Below the pieces are notes generated by a model, which saw only the letters and a list, made by a program, of their open reading frames with translations, had not been told where the DNA came from and made no database searches. From CAYSLU01 sp964431965 (lineage in GTDB: Bacteria; Verrucomicrobiota; Kiritimatiellia; CAIKKV01; CAYSLU01), in assembly GCA_964431965.1 (NCBI GenBank), contig CAYSLU010000009.1:1-64000 (forward strand): DNA of 64,000 nt, written 5' to 3'. A program made the position numbers and the translations under genes. How positions within the stretch are numbered: the stretch's first letter is position 1; the number at the start of each line of letters is the position of its first letter. This document shows positions 52,535 to 60,484 of this stretch, in pieces.

Positions 52535-53527
52535 ATGACGTTCACCGTCATCATCGCCACATTCGACCGGCCGGATCGGCTGGCGCGCGTGTTGGGCTGC
52601 GTCTCGGCCGCCAGCCGCAAGACGGGGGAGGCGCATCCCGTCGTCGTGGTCGACAACGGGAGCCGGCTTCCGGCCGGGCCCATCGCGTCGGCCCTTTCGG
52701 CATCGACAGGACTGTCGATCCGCTGCCTGGCGTCGCGGCCCGGAGACAAGTGCCGGGCGCTCAACATGGGCATCGCGGCCGCATCGACCGAGTGGCTGGC
52801 GTTCACGGACGACGACACGCTGCCGGACGGCGGATGGCTGGCCGAGGGCGCCCGGTTCGCCGCGGCGGGCGGGTGCCGCGTGTTTGGCGGCCGCGTCCTT
52901 CCCGGCGAGCCGCCGGGGCTCTTGCCGGCCTGGCTTCAGCCCGGCCGCTCGGGCCGGTTCCCCTGGGTCGGCGGCGCGCTCGTCCGCTACGAGCCGATGT
53001 CCGCGAGCGGCCGCCTGCCCCGGAGTCACCCGATCCCGTTCGGCGCGAACATCTTTGTCCGGCGCGATGTCTTCGCCGAATTCGGGGGCTACGACGAGAC
53101 GCTGTGGGCGCTCTGCGGCCGCGCGGCGCTGGGGGTGGACGACGGCGAGTTCGGCGTCCGGCTCCAGAGCGCGGGCGAGCCGATCGGGTACTGCCGCGAA
53201 GCGCTGGTCGTGCATCCCGTTCACGAGGAGCGGTACTCGATCGCGAGCCACCTGCGCATCGCCTACCGCTACGGCTGGCGGGATCCGCTGGTGTTCTTCG
53301 ATCCCCGCCGCCCGGCCGTGGAGCTGTTTCGCCTGCGCCAGGTCGCCGGCCTTTCGGCCCGCGCGGCGGCGGCGGCCCTGAGGCGCGACGCGGCGGCTGC
53401 CGTAAGCGACCTGTCCGATGCGGCCAAGGCCGTCGGGGCCGTGGCCTGCCGACAGTCCCGGGCGTACCGGGAATGGGCGCGGTTGCGCGCCGACGCGTAC
53501 CGCGCTCCGGCTCCGGGGGCGACATGA
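52535..53527 (+). CDS. GT2 glycosyltransferase
   Basis: A 330-residue family 2 protein. FTVIIATFDRPDRLARVL opens it, VVVDNGS follows, and AFTDDDTLPDGGWLAEG holds the metal-binding DDD. FGANIFVRRDVFAEFGGYDE is the usual acceptor-side loop. Residues after 260 are a charged, basic tail. It overlaps the next gene in an ATGA. Confidence 0.9.
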   Translation: MTFTVIIATFDRPDRLARVLGCVSAASRKTGEAHPVVVVDNGSRLPAGPIASALSASTGLSIRCLASRPGDKCRALNMGIAAASTEWLAFTDDDTLPDGGWLAEGARFAAAGGCRVFGGRVLPGEPPGLLPAWLQPGRSGRFPWVGGALVRYEPMSASGRLPRSHPIPFGANIFVRRDVFAEFGGYDETLWALCGRAALGVDDGEFGVRLQSAGEPIGYCREALVVHPVHEERYSIASHLRIAYRYGWRDPLVFFDPRRPAVELFRLRQVAGLSARAAAAALRRDAAAAVSDLSDAAKAVGAVACRQSRAYREWARLRADAYRAPAPGAT

Positions 53528-54699
53528 GAGTGGCCGTGGCCAGCTGCGGGCTTGGGCACGTGCTCCGCGGGATCGAGACCTGGGCGGCGGACACCGCGGC
53601 CGCGCTGGCGGCGCGCGGCGGCGACGTGACGCTGTTCGGCGCGGCGGGGACGCCGCCGGGCGTACCCTCGACCGTTCGGCTGCGATGCCTGAGGCGGGGC
53701 GACGCGCTCGCCCGCCGCCTCGCGCGACTGGCGCCGCGCGCCGCGTGGCGGTGGGGGCTGCTCAGCCCGTACGGATGGGAGCAGCTGAGCTTCTGGCTGC
53801 GGCTCTGGCCGCGCCTGCGGCGCGGCGGGTTCGACATCCTCCACGTTCAGGACCCGATGCTCGCGGACTGGTGCCGCCGGTTCCGGCTCCGCGGCTGGAT
53901 CGCGACGCGCGAGATCCTGGCCCACGGAACGGAGGAGCCGCAGGCGTTCGTGTGTCGCTTCGAGCACGTGCAGCACCTGGCGCCCTGGCACCTCGAGCAA
54001 GCGCTGGCGGCGTTGGCGGGGGAGGGCGGCGCTCCGGCTGGCGCTCGCGCCTGGGCCGCCATCCCCAACTTCGTCGATTGCGAGCGATTCGCTCCTTCGC
54101 GTGAGCGGCGTGCAGCGCTCCGGGCGAGGCTGGGGATTCCGCCCGCCGCGACGGTCGTCGGGTGCGCGGCGGCTGTGAAGAAGGACCACAAGCGCATCGA
54201 CTACCTGGTGCGCGAGTTTGCCGCCTGGTCGGAGCGCACGGCGGAGCCGCGGCCGTACCTGCTCGTGGCCGGGGCGCGGCAGGACGAGACGGACGAAGTT
54301 GTCGAACTGGCCCGCCGGCTGGCGCCGGAGCGCATCCGTTTCCTGCTGGACTGTCCGCGGGCGGACATGCCGGCGTTCTACGCGGCACTGGACGCGTTCG
54401 TGCTGCCGTCCCTGTTCGAGATGATGCCGATCGCGGTGCTCGAAGCGCTGGCGTCCGGGCTTCCGGTGCTGGCGAACCGCCACCCGGTGCTGGAGTGGAT
54501 GGTCGGGCCGGGCGGGGCGTGCGTGGACATGACCGCGGATGGCGGCCTGGCCGGCGCCCTGGCCGTCCTGGCCCCGGGGTGGGTGGCCGAGCGAGGGGGC
54601 GCCGCACGCGGGCACGCGCTTCGACTGTTCGCTCGCGACGTGGTCATCGGCGAGTACGAAGGGTATTACCGCCGGGTGCTGGGGCGGGACCAGCGGTGA
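53524..54699 (+). CDS. GT4 glycosyltransferase
   Basis: A 391-residue GT-B protein. VASCGLGHVLRGIETWAAD begins it, ILHVQDPMLADW follows, and VVGCAAAVKKDHKRIDYLV opens the donor domain. The donor motif is LPSLFEMMPIAVLEALASGL, with a clear E-x7-E. Gene-end repeats start four bases after the stop. Confidence 0.9.
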   Translation: MRVAVASCGLGHVLRGIETWAADTAAALAARGGDVTLFGAAGTPPGVPSTVRLRCLRRGDALARRLARLAPRAAWRWGLLSPYGWEQLSFWLRLWPRLRRGGFDILHVQDPMLADWCRRFRLRGWIATREILAHGTEEPQAFVCRFEHVQHLAPWHLEQALAALAGEGGAPAGARAWAAIPNFVDCERFAPSRERRAALRARLGIPPAATVVGCAAAVKKDHKRIDYLVREFAAWSERTAEPRPYLLVAGARQDETDEVVELARRLAPERIRFLLDCPRADMPAFYAALDAFVLPSLFEMMPIAVLEALASGLPVLANRHPVLEWMVGPGGACVDMTADGGLAGALAVLAPGWVAERGGAARGHALRLFARDVVIGEYEGYYRRVLGRDQR

Positions 54700-54702
54700 T
54701 GA

Positions 54703-54737
54703 CTTCTCTGCGTCCTCCGCGCCTCCGCGGTGAAACT
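54703..54737. repeat. CTCTGCGTCC-type short repeat
   Basis: A 35-base stretch beginning CTTCTCTGCGTCCTCCGCG and running to the GCGGTGAAACT end. It resembles a dispersed CTCTGCG/CTGCGG repeat type seen in many bacterial genomes. It directly abuts the hairpin locus that follows. Confidence 0.6.
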
Positions 54738-54756
54738 CCGGGCTTTTTCTGATCCC

Positions 54757-54974
54757 AAACCTTTGCGCGTCTTGCGCCTTTTTGCGGCTATTCGGCTGAC
54801 CGGGAGAATGGCCGCAAAGAGGCGCAGGCAGAGCGCAGGTTGGTGGGGTGGTGCAGAGTCGGATGGTCTATCCCGATGTCTCTTGAGTTCTGAACCTTGC
54901 GCGTCTTGCGCCTTTTTGCGGCTATTCGGTTGACTAGGAGAATGGCCGCAAAGAGGCGCAGGCGGAGCGCAGGC
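54757..54974. repeat. Hairpin repeat family locus R7
   Basis: Two complete hairpins: A (54757-54792), loop, B (54806-54842), spacer (54843-54892, with GCAGAGTCGGATGG), A (54893-54926), loop, B (54939-54974). Together with the preceding short repeat it fills nearly all of the 353 bases between genes. The last arm ends 78 bases before the next start. Confidence 0.92.
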
Positions 54975-55052
54975 TGGTGGGGGCGGTGACAGAACCGGAT
55001 GGTTGCAACGCGGAGGTCGCGGGGCGTTCGGACAAAGCGGGAAGTCCAACTG

Positions 55053-55715
55053 ATGTGGATAGTCCGACAGCGGCGTGCGGTGGTGTTCGTCGGTGGCCTG
55101 CTTGCGTTGCTTGCGGCCGCGCTGATGGGGCCGCTTGCCACGTGGCTGCAGCGGCGGGATCTGGTTCTCGCGCCGGGGCAGGCGGCGGATGCGGTGTACC
55201 TCGTCGCGGGTGCGCGGGCCCAGAACCTGAGGGTGGGGGCCGTGCTGGAATACGCCCGGCAGACCGCGGCCTCCGGGCTGCCCGTGACGGTGCTGATCGG
55301 GAATGACTCGCTGGTGGGCCCGTGGTCGGTCGCCGACGATCGATGCCTCAGCATGGCCGAGTGGGCCTGCCGCAAACTGGAGCCGGCGATGGAGGTCCTC
55401 GGCGTGCGTGCGCGAATAGAGACGGTGCCGGGACAGTTCCTCGGTACGGATCACGAGATGGAGATGCTGGCCCGCTACCTGGAGGCGCACCGCGACATCG
55501 GGCGCCTGGCGCTCGCCACGAGTCGCTTTCACGCTCGGCGGGCCGTGGCCCGGCTTGAGGCGCACCGGCGCGGACCGGTAGACGTGCGGCTGGTTCCGGT
55601 GCGTGCGATCGGCGAGGACCGGGCGCCCTGGATTGTCGCCGGCGAACTGGGCAGCCTGGCGCGCGACGCGCTCGGCCTGGCCCGGGCCCCGCTGCTGACG
55701 AGGAGGCACCCGTGA
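55053..55715 (+). CDS. DUF218/YdcF-like membrane-anchored protein
   Basis: A 220-residue protein. One N-terminal hydrophobic helix (about 8-30) anchors it. After that, ADAVYLVAGARAQNLRVGAV and later SRFHARRAVARLE match the DUF218 (YdcF/SanA-like) fold, as does the E-Y-A-R-Q segment. The function of these proteins is largely unknown; several are near cell-envelope glycan genes. The start at ATG 55053 is the first Met beyond the repeat. It overlaps the next GT2 by four bases. Confidence 0.78.
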   Translation: MWIVRQRRAVVFVGGLLALLAAALMGPLATWLQRRDLVLAPGQAADAVYLVAGARAQNLRVGAVLEYARQTAASGLPVTVLIGNDSLVGPWSVADDRCLSMAEWACRKLEPAMEVLGVRARIETVPGQFLGTDHEMEMLARYLEAHRDIGRLALATSRFHARRAVARLEAHRRGPVDVRLVPVRAIGEDRAPWIVAGELGSLARDALGLARAPLLTRRHP

Positions 55716-56668
55716 CGCGCGCGCCGCTGGTGAGCGTGGTGATTCCGGCGCACAACTCGGCGGGCACGCTGGGCGAGGCGCTGGAGTCCGTCGCGTCCCA
55801 GACCGCGCGCGCCGACGAGGTGATCGTGGTCGACGACGGGTCGGCCGACGGAAGCGCCGAGTGCGCCGAGCGCGCCTATCCCGGGTGCATCGTCATCCGT
55901 CAGGCGAACGCGGGGCCGGGCGCCGCGCGCAACGCGGGCGTGGCCCGGGCGCGCGGCGAGTGGGTCGCCTTTCTGGATGCGGACGATGCGTGGCTGCCGT
56001 GGCGGCTGGAGACGCAGCTGCGGCTGGCCGCGCGGGATCCGGGCGTGGCGATGTGGTGCGGGCACGCGGAGCGGATCGGAGGCGTGCCCGAGGACGGGCT
56101 GGCCGGGCCCGAGGCCGGGGCATCGCCGTCTGCCCCCCCTGCCGAGCCTCCGGTCTCGGGCCTGACGCTCGGGCGGCTGGCGCAGAGCAACCTCGTGGCC
56201 ACGTCGACGGTGCTGGTGCGGCGGTCGGCCCTGGCGGCGGCGGGCGGGTTCGATCCGCAGTTTCGGGGGCCGGAGGACTACGACCTGTGGCTGCGCCTGG
56301 CCGCGCGCGGGCCGATTGCCTTTATCGACGCGCTGCTGGCGCGGTACCGGCATCAGGAGGGGAGCCTGAGCACGGACGCCGCCCGCTTTCTGCCGCAGAT
56401 CGTGCGCGTGCTGGACAAGGCGTACGCGCCGGGAGGGGCGCTGCACGGGCGGCGCGGCAAGGGCCAGGCCAAGGCCTATCACTACATGGCGTGCTCGTGG
56501 ATGGCGGCCCGCCGCGGGGAGCTGGGGCCGGCGCTCCGGCTGTTCGGGGCTTCTTTCCGCTTTTGGCCGTGGTGGTTCGGGCGCTATGCTGGGCTGCGCT
56601 GGCCGAGGCCGAAGCTGATGGTTTTCTTTGTGAAGACGGGGGTCCGGAGGATCAGGGCGCGTGATTGA
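55712..56668 (+). CDS. GT2 glycosyltransferase
   Basis: A 318-residue family 2 enzyme. LVSVVIPAHNSAGTLGEAL, VVDDGSADGSAECAE, AGPGAARNAGVARARGEW and AFLDADDAWLP are all canonical, as is GPEDYDLWLRLAARG. The start (GTG 55712) overlaps the DUF218 gene, and its stop overlaps the next gene by eight bases. Confidence 0.93.
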   Translation: MTRAPLVSVVIPAHNSAGTLGEALESVASQTARADEVIVVDDGSADGSAECAERAYPGCIVIRQANAGPGAARNAGVARARGEWVAFLDADDAWLPWRLETQLRLAARDPGVAMWCGHAERIGGVPEDGLAGPEAGASPSAPPAEPPVSGLTLGRLAQSNLVATSTVLVRRSALAAAGGFDPQFRGPEDYDLWLRLAARGPIAFIDALLARYRHQEGSLSTDAARFLPQIVRVLDKAYAPGGALHGRRGKGQAKAYHYMACSWMAARRGELGPALRLFGASFRFWPWWFGRYAGLRWPRPKLMVFFVKTGVRRIRARD

Positions 56669-58574
56669 GGTTCATCGAATCGGGCGGTCGCCCGCGCACG
56701 ACGCGTATCTCGCGCAGGCCGGGATCCGCCGGCTGGACCCGAGCGATCCGGCGCTTGCGGGGCTGGCCCGGCTGACACATCTGTCCGTGCAGTTCTATGG
56801 CGAGCACTGCACGGAGTGCGCGGCGCCGGACTGCCACGGCTCCTGCGGGCTGTTCAACCCGAGCGAAGTGGGGCGGTGCCGCCGCTTCGGCGACGGGATC
56901 GTGATGGAGCGGTGTGCGGCTCCGGACGTCTCGTACGGCATGGAAGTGCTCTTTCTCCCGGCGTCCCGGCTGTTCGCGGTGGGCAACACGCGCTGCATCG
57001 GGCGGCGCGCGTACCGCATGGCGTTTCCGATCGCGGTGCACGCCAGCCGCCTCGCCTACCTCCTGCAGAGCGCCTTCCGCTTCCTGTCGCCCCGCGCGCA
57101 CTGGGTGGCGGCGGACCGGATCCGCGGGCTGGGCAACCGGGTCCCGCGGTTCCTCAACGCGATGGGCGCCCGGGCCGCGCGCCAGCCGGACAGCCTCGCC
57201 CTGGCGATCGGCAACCCCCAGGCGGCGGACGTCGCCGTGGAGCTGTCCGTATCCGGGTTCGGGACGTCACCGGCGGAGCGCAGCTTCCGCCGCACGCTGG
57301 TGCTCTCCCACGGCTGGCATCTCGTGCGCCTGCCGATCGAGGAGATCCGCGCCGCGGTCGACATCCGCGGCCTGCACCGGATCTGCCTCACGCCGCTGAT
57401 CGATCGGCCGACGCTGCTGCAGATCCCCTATGCCGGGTATGCGCTCGGGCCGGCGGACTTCGCCGCGTCGTCGGCCGCGGCCGTCGGCGGGCGGCCCGGC
57501 ACGCTCAAGCTGCTGGTGCTGGATCTGGACGAGACGCTATGGGAGGGGATTGCGATCGAGGACCCGGACCGGATCACGGAGCTGCGGCCGGGCGTGCGGG
57601 AGCTGCTCGAGGAGCTGGACCGGAGGGGGATCCTGCTGAGCATCGCCAGCAAGAACAACCCGGCCGACGCGCTGGCGATCCTTGACCGGCTCGGGATCCG
57701 GGACTTGTTCCTCTACCCCCAGATCGGCTGGGGCCCCAAGAGCGCCGGGATCCGGGCCGTCGTCTCGAAGCTCAACATCGGCATGGACGCCGTGGGGTTC
57801 GCGGACGACTCCGCGTTCGAGCGGGCCGAGGTGAAGGCCTCGCTGCCCGCAGTGCGGACCTACGACGCCGCCGGGCTGACGGGGCTTCCGTCGCTCGAGG
57901 AGCTGGATGTGCCGGTGACCGATGAATCGCGCGCGCGGCGGCGGATGTACCGCGAGGAGGAGTCCCGCGGCGAGGCGATGGCGTCGGCCAGCCTCAACTA
58001 CGCGCAGTTCCTTGCGTGGAGCGGCATGAAAGTCTCCCTGAAGCCGCTTCAGGCCGACAACGCGGAGCGCGTGTTCGAGCTGGTGCAGCGCACGAACCAG
58101 CTGAACTTCTCCGGCAGCAAGTACACGCGGGAGGCGCTGGAGCGGATCCTGGCTGACCCGCGCGTCGTGCCGGTCGTCGTGAGCTGCTCGGACCGGTTCG
58201 GGGCTTACGGGATCGTCGGCTTCGCGTTGCTGCGCGCGTCGGGCGACACGCTGGCCGTCGAGGACCTGATGTTCTCGTGCCGGATCCAGGGCAAGCAGGT
58301 CGAGCCGCGGCTTCTGCGGTACGTGAGCGCGGCGGCGGCGCGAGCGGGGCTGGCCCGCTGTGACTGCCTGTTCCGGCCGACCGCCCGGAATGCGCCGGCG
58401 GCCGCGGTGCTCGACGGGCTCGACTTCGCGAGCGGCCGCGCGGACGAGCCCGGCGGGCTTCGGCGCTACCGGCTGGCGCCCGTCGATGCGCCGGCGCCCG
58501 GCGACGTGGCGGACGAGGCGGACCTGGCGGGGCGCCTGGCGGCGGCGATGCGCGCGGAGGGGGCGCCGCGATGA
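56661..58574 (+). CDS. FkbH-like HAD-IIIC phosphatase/acyl-transfer protein with Cys-rich N-terminal domain
   Basis: A 637-residue protein. Residues 280-637 are FkbH-like: LVLDLDETLWEG with Asp288 and Asp290, SIASKNN, then a GNAT-like end with LVQRTNQLNFSG. FkbH-type proteins load glyceryl or similar acyl groups in natural product and polysaccharide pathways. Residues 1-270 are different: a Cys cluster with Cys50, Cys53, Cys58, Cys62, Cys73 and Cys85 (HCTECAAPDCHGSC) suggests a metal site, followed by a beta-rich part. In the HAD motif IV region the sequence is GFADDSAFER, where DDNPFER is usual. The start is GTG 56661. It overlaps the next gene by four bases. Confidence 0.83.
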   Translation: MIEVHRIGRSPAHDAYLAQAGIRRLDPSDPALAGLARLTHLSVQFYGEHCTECAAPDCHGSCGLFNPSEVGRCRRFGDGIVMERCAAPDVSYGMEVLFLPASRLFAVGNTRCIGRRAYRMAFPIAVHASRLAYLLQSAFRFLSPRAHWVAADRIRGLGNRVPRFLNAMGARAARQPDSLALAIGNPQAADVAVELSVSGFGTSPAERSFRRTLVLSHGWHLVRLPIEEIRAAVDIRGLHRICLTPLIDRPTLLQIPYAGYALGPADFAASSAAAVGGRPGTLKLLVLDLDETLWEGIAIEDPDRITELRPGVRELLEELDRRGILLSIASKNNPADALAILDRLGIRDLFLYPQIGWGPKSAGIRAVVSKLNIGMDAVGFADDSAFERAEVKASLPAVRTYDAAGLTGLPSLEELDVPVTDESRARRRMYREEESRGEAMASASLNYAQFLAWSGMKVSLKPLQADNAERVFELVQRTNQLNFSGSKYTREALERILADPRVVPVVVSCSDRFGAYGIVGFALLRASGDTLAVEDLMFSCRIQGKQVEPRLLRYVSAAAARAGLARCDCLFRPTARNAPAAAVLDGLDFASGRADEPGGLRRYRLAPVDAPAPGDVADEADLAGRLAAAMRAEGAPR

Positions 58575-59323
58575 AGCGGGTCGTCCAGTTCGTCCGGGAC
58601 GTCGCGCGGCTCGTGCGGCTGCCGCGCCTGTCGATCGATCTCATGCACGCGCAGACGCGCGGCAACGATCCGTTCTATGATCGCGTCGTGCGGGAGTTCT
58701 GGGACGAGGCCACGCGCCGGCATCGGAAGCTCCCGCTCGTCAGCTCGATGACGCACGGCGTGGCGGTCTGCCCCCTCCCGCCGACATACGAGGCGTACGT
58801 CCGCCTCATCGAGCCGGCGGGCCACCGGAACTGCCGGAAGGCCGAGCGGCTGGGCTACCGGTTCGAGCGAATCGACTACAACCGGTACCTGGCGGACATC
58901 GGAGCGATCCGCCGATCGACTGATGTGCGGCAGGGGGAGATGCCCGCCGACCTGCTGGAAGGCGAGATCGCGCCCTGCGTCGACCCGCCGTCGCGGACCG
59001 CCACGCATGATTACGCGCACTACGGCATCGTGCGCGACGGGACGCTGTGGGCGTACGCCGGCTGCCTGATCAGCGGCGAGCTGTGCATGCTGGAGCACAT
59101 TCTGGGGCACGCCGCGCGCCTGAACGACGGGATCGTCCCGTTGCTCATCACGGGGATCGGGCGCGAGCTGTACGCGCGCCACCCGTCCGTGCGCTGCTAC
59201 GCCTACGGCACTTTCTTTGGCGGCGGGCCGTCCATGCGCCGCTTCAAGACGAAGTTCGGGTTCTTGCCTCATCGCGTGGACTGGCGGCTGGGCGCCGCGG
59301 GCGCGCAGTCGGTTCCGGCGTAG
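58571..59323 (+). CDS. Uncharacterised protein, possible GNAT-like acyltransferase
   Basis: A 250-residue soluble protein that I do not assign with confidence. RFERIDYNRYLADIGAIRRS and GTLWAYAGCLISGELCMLEH look like the beta strands of a GNAT-type acyltransferase. YAYGTFFGGGPSMRRFKTKF near the end is strongly patterned. The four-base overlap with the FkbH-like gene suggests a shared pathway, possibly transfer of the acyl group the FkbH protein carries. It could equally be a non-catalytic partner. Confidence 0.65.
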   Translation: MKRVVQFVRDVARLVRLPRLSIDLMHAQTRGNDPFYDRVVREFWDEATRRHRKLPLVSSMTHGVAVCPLPPTYEAYVRLIEPAGHRNCRKAERLGYRFERIDYNRYLADIGAIRRSTDVRQGEMPADLLEGEIAPCVDPPSRTATHDYAHYGIVRDGTLWAYAGCLISGELCMLEHILGHAARLNDGIVPLLITGIGRELYARHPSVRCYAYGTFFGGGPSMRRFKTKFGFLPHRVDWRLGAAGAQSVPA

Positions 59324-59331
59324 GACGCCCA

Positions 59332-59338
59332 GGGGGAG
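59332..59338 (+). promoter_or_regulatory. Ribosome binding site ahead of an ACG-starting gene
   Basis: GGGGGAG is at 59332-59338, four bases before ACG 59343. No ATG, GTG or TTG lies between it and the Rossmann fold of the gene that follows. The nearest in-frame canonical start is TTG 59217, deep inside the previous gene. Confidence 0.45.
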
Positions 59339-59342
59339 CGAA

Positions 59343-60476
59343 ACGAAGACGCTGTTTTTCTGCAACCTCGTGCCGCGCAAGGCCGGGGCGCTCGAGTCGG
59401 TGCTCGCGGCGCTCGGGGCGGCCTTTCGGGGCGGGGGCGATCAGCTGGTCCTGGCGCTGGCCGGAGAGCCGGGCCCGGGGGCGGCCGCGCTGTTCCGCGC
59501 GGGCGGTGCGGAGTGGCGCGTGATGCCGGGCTGGACCGACGCGGACGGGCGCGAGCATCCGTGGCGATTCTGCGCGCCGGCGCTGCGCCTGCTCCGGGCC
59601 GAGCGCCCCGACGTCGCGGCCGTGCATTTCGGCAACGAGCTGCCCTCGTTGGTCGCGAGCTTGGCGGCCCCGCTGACCGGCGCGCGGGGCGTCCGCTGGA
59701 TCTGGCAGCAGGACCAGCAGATGGCCGACCCGTCTCGCGTGACCCGGGTCGTCTCCCGCCTCCGCGCGCTGTGCGCGACGTTCGACCACTTCGTGGCCGT
59801 ATCGGATGCCGGCCGGCGCTCGATGGTGCTCCGCGGCATCCCGGCCGCTCGGATTACCGTCATTCGCAACGGGACGCCGGATCGGCCCCGGACCCGCGAG
59901 CGCGGGTGGCTTCGCCGGGAGCTGGGCGTGCCGGGCGGGACCCTGCTGGCGGTCACTATCGGGTCGCTGATTCCGCGGAAGCGGATCGACTTCCAGATCC
60001 GCGCGCTGGCGGAAGCCGCCCGCGCGGCGCCGGTGCACCTCGCCGTCGCGGGGGACGGGCCCGACCGTCCGGCCCTCGAGCAGCTGGCCCGTGACCTGGG
60101 CGTCGCCGCCCGCGTTTCGTTTCTGGGCCTCCGGCAGGACGTCGCGGAGATCCTGCACGAGGCGGACATCGTGACGCATTCGTCGGTCGCGGAAGGCAGC
60201 GCCTACGCGCTGGCGGAAGCGATGGCCGCGGGCGTGCCCGCGATCGTCACCGCGGCGGGTGCGGCGCGTGAGCAGGTCGAGGACGGCCGCTCCGGGGTCG
60301 TGCTCGGCCGCGACGATGCGGCCGGGTTTGCGGCGGCGATCTCGGCCCTGGCGCGGGACCCCGCCGAGCGGGTGCGCATGGGGCGTGAGGCGCGGCTGCG
60401 CTGGGAGCGGGAGTATCGGGCCGAGGTCGCGGCTGCTCGCTACCACGAGCTGTACCGGCGGGTGGCGGGACGCTGA
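59343..60476 (+). CDS. GT4 glycosyltransferase with non-canonical start
   Basis: A GT-B protein of about 377 residues if it starts at ACG 59343. TKTLFFCNLVPRKAGALES opens the fold (M-K-T-L-F-F if the codon were ATG). VSDAGRRSMVLRGIPAARIT lies mid-protein, VTIGSLIPRKRIDFQIRALA begins the donor domain, and SSVAEGSAYALAEAMAAGVP is the E-x7-E motif. The proper start is unsettled: ACG 59343 sits behind a good ribosome site, and TTG 59217 would overlap the previous gene by 107 bases. A sequencing error at the start codon cannot be excluded. Confidence 0.83.
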   Translation, partial: TKTLFFCNLVPRKAGALESVLAALGAAFRGGGDQLVLALAGEPGPGAAALFRAGGAEWRVMPGWTDADGREHPWRFCAPALRLLRAERPDVAAVHFGNELPSLVASLAAPLTGARGVRWIWQQDQQMADPSRVTRVVSRLRALCATFDHFVAVSDAGRRSMVLRGIPAARITVIRNGTPDRPRTRERGWLRRELGVPGGTLLAVTIGSLIPRKRIDFQIRALAEAARAAPVHLAVAGDGPDRPALEQLARDLGVAARVSFLGLRQDVAEILHEADIVTHSSVAEGSAYALAEAMAAGVPAIVTAAGAAREQVEDGRSGVVLGRDDAAGFAAAISALARDPAERVRMGREARLRWEREYRAEVAAARYHELYRRVAGR

Positions 60477-60484
60477 CGGAGGCG

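Noticed and set aside
5140..54974. Hairpin family as intrinsic terminators
   Set aside because: No T-tract follows the stem; the only T run lies inside arm A. Most copies sit just before starts within what looks like one transcription direction.
59217..59342. TTG 59217 as start for the GT4 gene
   Set aside because: It would overlap the previous gene by 107 bases, add unrelated residues, and place the ribosome site inside the coding region. ACG 59343 is more plausible, though unproven.
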